Shown piece after piece: positions 29,773-37,656 of a DNA stretch of 41,151 bases (position 1 is the first letter of the stretch; each line of letters starts with the position of its first letter). The position numbers were made by a program, and so were the translations under genes. Origin of the DNA: a virus. The DNA is taken from the IMG/VR virus record IMGVR_UViG_3300037264_001081, positions 1 through 41,151 of that record. The stretch is one strand, 5' to 3'. The notes below the pieces were generated by a model. It searched no databases and was not told the origin of the DNA. It was given only the letters and a program-made list of their open reading frames with translations.

Positions 29773-31290
29773 ATGTCTAGTACAATCTTTAAGAGTATAG
29801 ATTCATATAACATCTTTCCGTTCAAATCATACAAGCAATGGACGTTTACAAATAGTGATATCACACAATATTCATCGTCTGTAAATGAAATCATATTTGT
29901 TTCTAGGTCTCTTGATACAAACGTTGGAACGAATGCAAGTGGGTTTAACAAACGAACTTTATTTGATACTATTCATCGTGCCTTTTACTATTCTTCAGAT
30001 TTTCCATTGGCCTCATACGGTAGATTAGACGGAGAACAAAAGAACCTTTATAATCGAGCGTCCGTTGTTTCTATTGGTAGAGAGTATTTTGGTGAGCGTA
30101 TAAAACCAGGGTCAATATCAATAACAGACACATCAACAGGTTCTATTTCTATTCAGGATGATTACAACGGAAATCTGTACGATACAAATGTGACCAATCT
30201 TGTACCATCTGGTAATTTAGTTGGATATTGGAATTTCGATGATGCCTTTGTTGTTTCATCAAATACGGCACAAGTGTTCGCATTAAAAAATTCTGTTCGA
30301 ACAACACAGTTCTGTAACGCATATAAAACGTATTTTTCATCCGGTGTATTTAACGGAGATATCCGCTTTAGTGGAATCAGTAGTAGTTTTGCGGTAGTTC
30401 AAAACCACCCAAGTTTCAATTTTAGGAACTATGAAAATTATGCGGTTTCGTTGTGGGTTAATATTCCAACATCTCAAAGTGTTTCTCATGGAAGTAAAAA
30501 CAGTATTATAGAAAAATGGAATGGGACGGGTGGATACCCATTTGCAATCAGAACATATAACCAAGCCGATACTACAAATAAAGGAAGAATAGAAGCGTCA
30601 ACACATGACGGTAGCAGTAGGGTAATAATCACAACAACATCATCGTTTAACGATGGTTTATACCACCATCTCGTGTATCAGAAAACGGGTTCACAATTTG
30701 AACTATATGTAGACGCACTTCGAATAAATACTGGGTCATTATCGGTATTAGGACAAATTCACAATAAATCTGATTTATATCTTGGTGGGCAAGGTGTTCA
30801 ATCATCAAGTCTTGGTACTATGTATGCATATTCTGGCTCAATAGATGAATTGAGAATATACAATGGTAGTTTAACACAATCGCAAATTTCTTCTTTATAC
30901 ACAAGACCATCAAATACGAATATTGTTGGAAATGTGTTTTATTCACATGGTATTTTGGTGTTTACAAATTTGAGTGGTAGTTATGCTAATTTAATGTTAG
31001 ATGCGTTTACTATGACGTATAGAAGTACGATTACAATTCGAGAACACGAAGTCTTGGTGTCGGCAAAATCATCCGAATTTAATATGACACTAAATCCAAG
31101 TACATATGTTGGAAAAGAAGATAGTAAATTGTATGCCAACTTTGTTACATCCTCATTATGGAATCCATACGTCACAACCATTGGATTATACAACGATAAC
31201 CTACAATTGGTTGCTATTGGTAAATTGACTAAACCCGTTAAGAAATACGCAGACCTTCCGTTGATATTTGCAGTTCGATTTGACGAATAA
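29773..31290 (+). CDS. Structural protein with LamG/concanavalin-like domain (505 aa)
   Basis: Residues about 140-375 form a clear LamG-type sandwich: LVGYWNFDDAF, then FNFRNYENYAVSLWVNIP, IIEKWNGTGGYPFAIRTYN, FNDGLYHHLVYQKTGSQFEL and YSGSIDELRIYNGSLTQSQI. Such domains bind carbohydrates. The C-terminal module (TTIGLYNDNLQLVAIGKLTK) is shared with the preceding gene product, and probably anchors the protein to the virion. Likely a receptor-contacting or surface-decorating tail protein. Confidence 0.7.
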   Translation: MSSTIFKSIDSYNIFPFKSYKQWTFTNSDITQYSSSVNEIIFVSRSLDTNVGTNASGFNKRTLFDTIHRAFYYSSDFPLASYGRLDGEQKNLYNRASVVSIGREYFGERIKPGSISITDTSTGSISIQDDYNGNLYDTNVTNLVPSGNLVGYWNFDDAFVVSSNTAQVFALKNSVRTTQFCNAYKTYFSSGVFNGDIRFSGISSSFAVVQNHPSFNFRNYENYAVSLWVNIPTSQSVSHGSKNSIIEKWNGTGGYPFAIRTYNQADTTNKGRIEASTHDGSSRVIITTTSSFNDGLYHHLVYQKTGSQFELYVDALRINTGSLSVLGQIHNKSDLYLGGQGVQSSSLGTMYAYSGSIDELRIYNGSLTQSQISSLYTRPSNTNIVGNVFYSHGILVFTNLSGSYANLMLDAFTMTYRSTITIREHEVLVSAKSSEFNMTLNPSTYVGKEDSKLYANFVTSSLWNPYVTTIGLYNDNLQLVAIGKLTKPVKKYADLPLIFAVRFDE

Positions 31291-31291
31291 C

Positions 31292-31325
31292 CTTGATTTT
31301 GTCAAAATAATTTGTTATATTACAT
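31292..31325 (+). promoter_or_regulatory. Promoter with internal palindrome, copy 2
   Basis: TTGATT (31293) and TATATT (31316), spacer 17 nt, with palindrome ATTTTG-T-CAAAAT. It is identical over 34 nt to 11466-11499. It drives the replication/recombination block that lies between structural genes. Confidence 0.75.
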
Positions 31326-31348
31326 GTCAAACTATATAGAGAAATCTT

Positions 31349-31393
31349 ATGGGTAACACTCAAAGGCCAAAGATATGCTCTGGAGAGGTCTAA
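31349..31393 (+). CDS. Possible 14-residue leader peptide
   Basis: ATG 28 nt after the -10 box, with AGAG upstream, encodes MGNTQRPKICSGEV. Its TAA stop overlaps the ATG of the nuclease gene (TAATG), so translation could be coupled, and its last codons contain the nuclease ribosome site. Could also be chance. Confidence 0.35.
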   Translation: MGNTQRPKICSGEV

Positions 31394-31842
31394 TGCTAAC
31401 AAGTTCAAGAAAATCGAAAGGTAGACTGTTACAAAATTTGGTTGTTTTGAAATTTCGAGAATTGTTTGAAGGTATTTTAGAAAAAGACGATATCAAGCCT
31501 GCAATCATGGGAACATCGGGAGTTGATACTGTATTAAGTCCGTCTGCAAAAAATCTTATCGTATTTGATATAGAATGTAAAAATGTTGAGAAGTTGATTG
31601 GTGCGACATTACAAAATGCGATTGACCAAGCGGAATCAAATTCGAGTGATGAACGAATACCATTATTGATTTTTAAGAAAAATAATAGTGAAGAATATGT
31701 ATTGTTAAAATTCCATGATTTTTTAGGATTAATTTATCCAAATAACAATGTTACTTTTGGAATGGATGATGCTCAAAAAATAGTCGTGGAATTGGAAAAA
31801 ATAAAACAACTAGTGATTAATAATGCCAAGCGGACACTATAA
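31393..31842 (+). CDS. PD-(D/E)XK-like nuclease, possible resolvase
   Basis: The ATG at 31393 follows GGAGAGG. The 149-aa product has IMGTSGVDTVLSPSAKNLIV then FDIECKNVEKL, that is D...E-x-K in the spacing of PD-(D/E)XK nucleases, followed by a Gln-bearing helix (LQNAIDQAESNS) and PLLIFKKNNSEEYVLL. This resembles small archaeal-type Holliday junction resolvases and related phage enzymes. It leads the recombination block, which supports a role in DNA branch or end processing. Its last 20 nt overlap the homing endonuclease. Confidence 0.6.
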   Translation: MLTSSRKSKGRLLQNLVVLKFRELFEGILEKDDIKPAIMGTSGVDTVLSPSAKNLIVFDIECKNVEKLIGATLQNAIDQAESNSSDERIPLLIFKKNNSEEYVLLKFHDFLGLIYPNNNVTFGMDDAQKIVVELEKIKQLVINNAKRTL

Positions 31843-32647
31843 AAGAACCAAATTACATGGTAATCGGATATCAAATGCACTACAAGGTCGAATTGGATTT
31901 TGGGAAGGTAAATCATTGTCCGAATCTCATAAAAAAAATATATCGAAATCTTTGATTGGAAGGAAATTGTCCAAATCTCATAAGAAAAAATTATCAAATG
32001 CTAAAATGGGTAAAAATCACCCACTATGGGGGAAACATCTGTCTGATGATGTAAAGGAAAAAATTCGGAAATCGTTGTGTGGTAAGAATCATTATTTATA
32101 TGGAAAACACCCATCAATTGAAAGTAAAAATAAAATGTCATTGTCCCAACACGAAAGATTTAAGAAACCTGGTGAACGGGAAAAACTGAAATTGGCCGCA
32201 CAATTGAGATGGAAAAGTGAGGACGAAAGAGTTCGAGCGAAAGTTAGAACTTTAAAAAACATGACATTGGGGATTGGATTCAAACCATCAAAATCAGCAA
32301 CGCTATTTCTTAATGAATTAGAAAAGTTGTGGAATTGTAATATTCATCGTGAGTGTGAAGTTGGGGGTCGCTTATTTGATGGAAAAACTGATGATATATT
32401 AATTGAAGTAGATGGGAAATATTGGCACACATTTCCAAAACAAGTTGAAATAGACAAAGAAAAAGAATTGATTGCTAAGTTAAATGGATATAGATTGGTT
32501 CGATTTGAAGTAAATAATACGAGAGATATATTAACAGTAATAAATTCTATAAAAGATGGTGAACAGAAAGGTGGGTTATATGAGTGCAATAGACAAGTTG
32601 ATTTTTTTAGATGTAGAAATGACAGGAATAAATGTTGCAACCGATGA
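31823..32647 (+). CDS. Second homing endonuclease (NUMOD3 repeats plus PD-(D/E)XK-like)
   Basis: It begins MPSGHYKRTK, like the MPSGVYERTD start of the gene at 18607. NUMOD3-like repeats follow (SLSESHKKNISKSLIGRKLS, HLSDDVKEKIRKSLCGKNHY, HPSIESKNKMS). The nuclease part has RLFDGKTDDILIEVDGKYWH and then LIAKLNGYRLVRFEV, matching D...E-x-D-x-K Vsr-like sites. The last 68 nt overlap the exonuclease gene in another frame, and the final residues (VDFFRCRNDRNKCCNR) are just out-of-frame translation of that gene. The insertion seems to have lost its own stop codon. Confidence 0.8.
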   Translation: MPSGHYKRTKLHGNRISNALQGRIGFWEGKSLSESHKKNISKSLIGRKLSKSHKKKLSNAKMGKNHPLWGKHLSDDVKEKIRKSLCGKNHYLYGKHPSIESKNKMSLSQHERFKKPGEREKLKLAAQLRWKSEDERVRAKVRTLKNMTLGIGFKPSKSATLFLNELEKLWNCNIHRECEVGGRLFDGKTDDILIEVDGKYWHTFPKQVEIDKEKELIAKLNGYRLVRFEVNNTRDILTVINSIKDGEQKGGLYECNRQVDFFRCRNDRNKCCNR

Positions 32648-33158
32648 AGTGATTCAAGTAGCCGCATTGATGTGTGATGTATACACAGGTGATATCGAAT
32701 CATCTATGAATTATTATATAGAAGCGCCAAAGGGATTGAAATTAGATACAGAAGCGGTAGCGGTCAATGGATATTATCATGGAAAGTGGTTGAATGAAGG
32801 AAAATGTCCTGTAGACCCTACAATTGTTGCACCCCTATTATTGAAATTTTTAACAACAAAATACTCTGCAATTGTTTGTCACAATTCAAGTCTTGATAGA
32901 ACCTTTTTAATGAACTTCATGTGGAAGTATGGAAACATAGAACCAAAAGACCAGCCGAAATATTGGTTTGATACGGCATCATTGGCCTTTCTCTTTAAAT
33001 TGAAAAATAGTTGGTCACGAGTGTCATTGGATTATATGAAGGAAAAACTTCATGTGGAATATGTTAGAAAACGATATCATGACGCTTTAGACGACACATA
33101 TTTATTGAAAGAAGTGTTTTTTGAATTGATAAAGAAAATAAATATAGAAGGCGTATGA
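32580..33158 (+). CDS. DEDDh 3'-5' exonuclease (DnaQ/DexA-like)
   Basis: The ATG at 32580 follows AAAGGTGG. The 192-aa product has the three Exo motifs: IFLDVEMTG (Asp11, Glu13), IVCHNSSLDRTFL (about residue 103), and RYHDALDDTYLL near 168 with His and Asp. This is the DEDDh family, including T4 DexA, DnaQ proofreading subunits and oligoribonuclease. It overlaps the primase gene by 4 nt (ATGA). A role in replication, repair or nucleotide salvage is likely. Confidence 0.85.
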   Translation: MSAIDKLIFLDVEMTGINVATDEVIQVAALMCDVYTGDIESSMNYYIEAPKGLKLDTEAVAVNGYYHGKWLNEGKCPVDPTIVAPLLLKFLTTKYSAIVCHNSSLDRTFLMNFMWKYGNIEPKDQPKYWFDTASLAFLFKLKNSWSRVSLDYMKEKLHVEYVRKRYHDALDDTYLLKEVFFELIKKINIEGV

Positions 33159-34093
33159 TAAGTTACAAACACAAATTATTGTCGTTGTTGGAAGAACTTC
33201 TTGGTAGTTATAAGGAATATCCGAAACAACATGAAGTTGCATTTTTCTGTCCTGCCTGCAATCATCGAAAACGAAAACTTCAAATCAATTTGATAACAGG
33301 AAAATACCATTGTTGGACTTGCGAAACTACAAATGATATGGCAGGCAATTCGTTGTATTCGTTGTTCAAAAAGGTAAGTGCAACAGTTGAACAATATGCA
33401 AAACTTTCAGAAATATTAGGAAATCGCCGACCAATAACATTTGATACAAAATCGCAACGACAAAAAACATTATTTCTTCCTGATGAATACATATCTTTGA
33501 TAGAAGAAAATAACTCACCGTATTACAGACAAGCGATGTTTTATTTGAAAAAACGTGGTGTTACAATAGACGATATTCGAAGATATAATATCGGATATGC
33601 AGAATATGGTGAGTATAAAAATAGAGTGATTGTGCCATCGTATGGTGAAACTGGACGATTGAATTTTTTTATTGCACGTTCGTTTGTAGAAGATGAATAT
33701 ATGCGATATAAAATGCCTTCGTGGGATAAAAACATTATCGGATTTGAACTTTTTGTTAATTGGAATTATCCAATAATTATTGTAGAAGGTGTTTTTGATG
33801 CACTTGCAATAAAACGAAATGCGATACCTGTATTTGGCAAGACTATACCTGATTCATTGAAACTCAAAATAGTGAATCGTAATGTAAGAGATATCTATTT
33901 GGCATTAGATGCAGACGCAATGCAAAATTCGGTAAAATATGCAAAAAAGTTTATAAACGATGGACGAAACGTTTACATTGTAGATTTGACCGATAAAGAC
34001 CCATCGAAACTTGGATTCGAGAATATGGAACGATTGATTTATGATACGCCAAAATTAACATTTGCCGACCTAGTAAAGTATAGTTTGAGGTGA
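33155..34093 (+). CDS. gp61-like: DNA primase, DnaG/T4 gp61-type
   Basis: The 312-aa product has an N-terminal zinc ribbon with Cys32, Cys35 (CPAC) and Cys53, Cys56 (CWTC). The TOPRIM core follows: EGVFDA at residues 211-216 and the acidic ALDADA at about 250. It synthesises RNA primers for the lagging strand, normally with a DnaB-type helicase not seen in this window. Shorter than bacterial DnaG because the helicase-binding C-terminal domain is lacking, as in T4 gp61. Confidence 0.9.
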   Translation: MISYKHKLLSLLEELLGSYKEYPKQHEVAFFCPACNHRKRKLQINLITGKYHCWTCETTNDMAGNSLYSLFKKVSATVEQYAKLSEILGNRRPITFDTKSQRQKTLFLPDEYISLIEENNSPYYRQAMFYLKKRGVTIDDIRRYNIGYAEYGEYKNRVIVPSYGETGRLNFFIARSFVEDEYMRYKMPSWDKNIIGFELFVNWNYPIIIVEGVFDALAIKRNAIPVFGKTIPDSLKLKIVNRNVRDIYLALDADAMQNSVKYAKKFINDGRNVYIVDLTDKDPSKLGFENMERLIYDTPKLTFADLVKYSLR

Positions 34094-34094
34094 T

Positions 34095-37000
34095 ATGATT
34101 AAAACGATAAAAACGAAGTATAAAACTGTAAAAAAGTTACATCACATTTCCGATATACAAGTTCGATTAATCAAGAGACATGCCGAATATAAGGAAGTAT
34201 TCGAGCGATTGTTTTCTATTCTAGAGGCCGACAAAGAAGATTCTGTCATTTTTGTAACAGGAGACATCGTACACACAAAGACGGAATTGAGTCCAGAACT
34301 CGTCACCGTTACTGCGAATTTTCTAAAACAACTCTCTCAAATTACTACCACAATTGTTATTCCAGGCAATCATGACGCCAACTTAAATAATAGAAGTAGG
34401 CTCGATTCCTTACAACCACTAACAGATTTAATAGCAAACAACGACTTGCATTATATTAAGAACAGTGGACATTATACTGTTGGTGATATAGATGTTTCTG
34501 TTATGGGTATTTTTGATGAACAGACTGAATATATTAAAGCCGACCAAATACCAGATACCAATATTAAAATTGCGTTATATCACGGAACGGTAAACTACTC
34601 AAGGACTGATACAGGGTTTGTGTTTACAAATGGTGACATTGGTGTAGACTTTTTTGATGGGTTTGATATGGTTTTGTTAGGCGACATTCATCAGTGTCAA
34701 CAGTTACAAAAATATTCATCATCGAAAAAGAAACCAGAAGTTTGGTATTGCGGCTCGCTCATCCAGCAGAACCATGGCGAATCTCTTAACAAAGGTTTCT
34801 TGACTTGGAATGTTGAAACTCGGAAACCAACATTTATTTCAGTGCCAAATGATTTTGGATATTTCACTGCAACGATTAAAGATGGAAAATTAGTAGAACA
34901 GTTATCATCGGCTACATTTCCAAAAAAGGCCCGACTCCGTGTGTTTACTGAGAACACAGATATGGCTGACATTAAACGAATTGTTGCAGACATTCGAAAA
35001 ATGTCTGATGTGCAAGAAGTGACATTGAATCGGGTTGGTAATCATTCCGGCCTTCTCCACAGTGGGTCGAACGCACTTATTGGTGATATTCGAGATGTGA
35101 ATTATCAAAATAGTTTGATAGTGGAACATTTGAATAAGACAGAGGTGTTGGAAGATTCTCTTATTGAGAGAATAAAACGAATCAATGCAGACCTTAATAG
35201 TAAATTACCACAACAAGAAATGTTGCCAAACATAATGTGGGAATTGAAACGATTTGAATTTGAAAATATGTTTTCATACGGTGAAGGTAATTACATTGAT
35301 TTTTCTGACATGAAAGGCACTGTTGGTATTTTCGCACCAAACGCAACAGGAAAAAGTGCAATATTAGATGCATTGTCATTCTGTTTGTTTGACAAATCGG
35401 CTCGAGCATTTAAAGCATCAGAGATTGTAAACAATAAAAAGGATGGGTTTGTTTGTAAAGCGGAGTTTCAAATTAATGATGCGCCCTTCTTTATAGAAAG
35501 AACCGCATCAAAACGAAAATACACTGAACAAACAAAAGTAGACGTAAACTTTTGGACGCAAGACGAGTCTAATGAACCACATTCATTGAATGGTGAAGAA
35601 CGAAGAAGTACTGATGATATGATTCGTTCACATATTGGGAGTTATGAAGATTTCACACTTACTGCATTAAGTGTGCAAGGCACAAGTGGTGGATTCATTG
35701 ATAAGGGACAGAGTGATAGGAAAGATTTATTGAGTAGATTTCTTGGTTTGAATATATTGGAAGAATTATATCAATTGGCGTCAAAAGAAATTAGCGAAGT
35801 GGACGCGTTGTTGAAACAGTTCAAGAAGCAAGATTTTACAGAACAATTGGCACAATTAGAAACCGAGTTAAAGAACGATAAAAAAACACACCGTTCGTTG
35901 GTTGCAGATAAAAAAACATTAACTCAAAAACGAGACAAACTCAACACAATAATCGTTTCGTTAGCAAAACAAATGACTGCGGTTGATAAATCCATAGTTG
36001 ATATTGATAAACTTGAACGGGATAAACAATCGTTGACATTGGAAATAGTTAATGTTGAAAGGGAACTTTCTGAATTACAAGAACGAACGTCAGAAAATAA
36101 AAAAACATATTTAACGTTGACAAATTCTTTATCGAAAATGGACTCCGCCGAAATAGAAACCCAATTTGACGAGTTATGTAGGTTAGAACATGAATTAGAA
36201 TATATGCAAAATCAAGTTGGAAATTTGAAAATAGATATTGGACACAAGTTAGAAAAACTAGAAAAATTAAAATCGCATGAGTATGACCCGAACTGTAAAT
36301 ATTGCATGAACAATGTGTTTGTTAAAGATGCCATACGAACACAAGAAGATTTACACCACGACAGAGTTATAGTAACAGAAGTGGTGTCTAAAATGAAAAC
36401 ATGTAGAGAACAGATAAATACACTTGTAGATTTTAGAACGTTGAATAATACACTGAAATCGTTGGTATCGGAAAAGGTTAACGTTGAACGAAACCAACTT
36501 CAAATCAATGCAGCTACTTCTGCAAAACAAAGTAATATCAATTCATTAAAATCGTCACTTGCGTCTACTGAGGATAAAATAAAAAGACATCACGAGATGC
36601 AAAGCATCTTGGAAAAGAATGATGTAATAGAAACTAAATTGAAAACCAAACAAGAAGAATATGTAGAATTAGAATATGAAATAGAATCTCTTGGTAAAAA
36701 AATACAAGACATTCATGTTGAAATCGAATTAAATGTATCTAACAGAAAAACTATAATTGAAACGATGGAATATGCAAAAGAATTAGAAGAACAATACTCT
36801 GCATATGACTACTATCTATCATCGGTTAAACGAGATGGTATAGCATATGATTTGATATCAAAAGTGATTCCAGAGATAGAAATGGAAGTGAATAATATTT
36901 TAAGTCAGATTGTAGATTTCAGTTTGGTTTGGCAATTAGATGGGAAAAATGTTAATGTATTCATTGCATATGATGAAACTAACATGTGGCCACTAGATTT

Positions 37001-37277
37001 GACAAGTGGTATGGAACGGTTCATTTCAAACGTTGCAATTCGTACAGCGTTGTTAAGTGTATCGAGTTTGCCCAGGCCGAATTTCCTGTGTATAGATGAG
37101 GGGTTTGGTGTGTTGGATTCCGATAACATCAATTCTGTTTATTTGTTATTTGATTATTTAAAATCACGTTTTGACTTTATTTTGATTATAACGCATTTGG
37201 ATACGTTAAAAGACGTTGTAGATTCGATTGTTGAAGTTAAAAAAGATTCAGAAGGATTTTCAGTTGTAAACGCGTAA
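34095..37277 (+). CDS. gp47-gp46 fusion: Fused Mre11-Rad50-type recombination protein (gp47-gp46)
   Basis: One 1060-aa chain. Residues about 15-340 are a metallophosphatase like T4 gp47/Mre11: HHISDIQVRLIKRH, VIFVTGDIVHTK, TIVIPGNHDAN, and later LYHGTVNYS, LLGDIHQC. From about 385 on it is gp46/Rad50-like: Walker A FAPNATGKS (to Ser421), a long coiled coil split by a zinc hook CKYC (Cys734, Cys737), then a signature region and Walker B FLCIDEGFG (Asp1001, Glu1002) with a final ITHLDTL. In T4 and in SbcCD these are two genes. The joint lies near residue 380. It resects DNA ends for recombination-dependent replication. Confidence 0.92.
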   Translation: MIKTIKTKYKTVKKLHHISDIQVRLIKRHAEYKEVFERLFSILEADKEDSVIFVTGDIVHTKTELSPELVTVTANFLKQLSQITTTIVIPGNHDANLNNRSRLDSLQPLTDLIANNDLHYIKNSGHYTVGDIDVSVMGIFDEQTEYIKADQIPDTNIKIALYHGTVNYSRTDTGFVFTNGDIGVDFFDGFDMVLLGDIHQCQQLQKYSSSKKKPEVWYCGSLIQQNHGESLNKGFLTWNVETRKPTFISVPNDFGYFTATIKDGKLVEQLSSATFPKKARLRVFTENTDMADIKRIVADIRKMSDVQEVTLNRVGNHSGLLHSGSNALIGDIRDVNYQNSLIVEHLNKTEVLEDSLIERIKRINADLNSKLPQQEMLPNIMWELKRFEFENMFSYGEGNYIDFSDMKGTVGIFAPNATGKSAILDALSFCLFDKSARAFKASEIVNNKKDGFVCKAEFQINDAPFFIERTASKRKYTEQTKVDVNFWTQDESNEPHSLNGEERRSTDDMIRSHIGSYEDFTLTALSVQGTSGGFIDKGQSDRKDLLSRFLGLNILEELYQLASKEISEVDALLKQFKKQDFTEQLAQLETELKNDKKTHRSLVADKKTLTQKRDKLNTIIVSLAKQMTAVDKSIVDIDKLERDKQSLTLEIVNVERELSELQERTSENKKTYLTLTNSLSKMDSAEIETQFDELCRLEHELEYMQNQVGNLKIDIGHKLEKLEKLKSHEYDPNCKYCMNNVFVKDAIRTQEDLHHDRVIVTEVVSKMKTCREQINTLVDFRTLNNTLKSLVSEKVNVERNQLQINAATSAKQSNINSLKSSLASTEDKIKRHHEMQSILEKNDVIETKLKTKQEEYVELEYEIESLGKKIQDIHVEIELNVSNRKTIIETMEYAKELEEQYSAYDYYLSSVKRDGIAYDLISKVIPEIEMEVNNILSQIVDFSLVWQLDGKNVNVFIAYDETNMWPLDLTSGMERFISNVAIRTALLSVSSLPRPNFLCIDEGFGVLDSDNINSVYLLFDYLKSRFDFILIITHLDTLKDVVDSIVEVKKDSEGFSVVNA

Positions 37278-37303
37278 TTATTTCAGTTCAGTTTTTAAAG
37301 AAA

Positions 37304-37345
37304 CATAGACACACACATAGTCACCGTGTCTATGTTTTTTTTTTT
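37304..37345. terminator. Terminator between convergent genes
   Basis: CATAGACAC (37304-37312) pairs with GTGTCTATG (37326-37334), followed by 11 T. On the + strand it ends the recombination block. On the other strand the stem is followed by a weaker TTTCTTT tract, so it may act both ways. Confidence 0.85.
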
Positions 37346-37348
37346 GTA

Positions 37349-37531
37349 CTATTCCTTTACATCTACAAGTAACACCTTGCCTTGACTTGGTTTCTTCACA
37401 AGTGAACAATTTTTTTGTATAAGCCCACCTAGATATTTGCCAATTTTCAAATTATAAAATTCACAATATTCCCTGAGAATGTTAAAATCATCAAGTGGTA
37501 TTTGAACGGTTTTGTACGATTTGTTTACCAT
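37349..37531 (-). CDS. Small minus-strand protein, possible RHH-type regulator (60 aa)
   Basis: The only supported minus-strand gene. Its ATG has GGAG 7 nt upstream on that strand. The product begins MVNKSYKTVQIPLDDFNILR, then EYCEFYNLKIGKYLGGLIQ. The order strand (KTVQIPL), helix, turn, helix is that of ribbon-helix-helix DNA-binding proteins, whose N-terminal strand contacts DNA. It lies between the recombination block and the fibre gene, with its own promoter facing away. A regulator of one of the neighbours is possible but not shown. Confidence 0.6.
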   Translation of the reverse strand: MVNKSYKTVQIPLDDFNILREYCEFYNLKIGKYLGGLIQKNCSLVKKPSQGKVLLVDVKE

Positions 37532-37560
37532 GAAATTTCTCCAAATTCTTCTAAAAATAA

Positions 37561-37589
37561 GTATTACAATTAATTAGAATAAATTGTAA
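37561..37589 (-). promoter_or_regulatory. Possible promoter of the minus-strand gene
   Basis: On the minus strand TTACAA (37584-37589) and TAATAC (37561-37566) are 17 nt apart, ending 30 nt before the start codon. Match to consensus is moderate. Confidence 0.4.
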
Positions 37590-37610
37590 GCGCAAACCTA
37601 AATTTCTGAC

Positions 37611-37618
37611 TATTTATA
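37611..37618. promoter_or_regulatory. TATTTATA motif, candidate late promoter
   Basis: GACTATTTATATGTG lies 38 nt before the start of the fibre-like gene. It is the fourth occurrence of this core in front of a structural gene block. Confidence 0.4.
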
Positions 37619-37656
37619 TGTGACCCACACTGGATAGTGGGCTTTGGAGAAAATTT

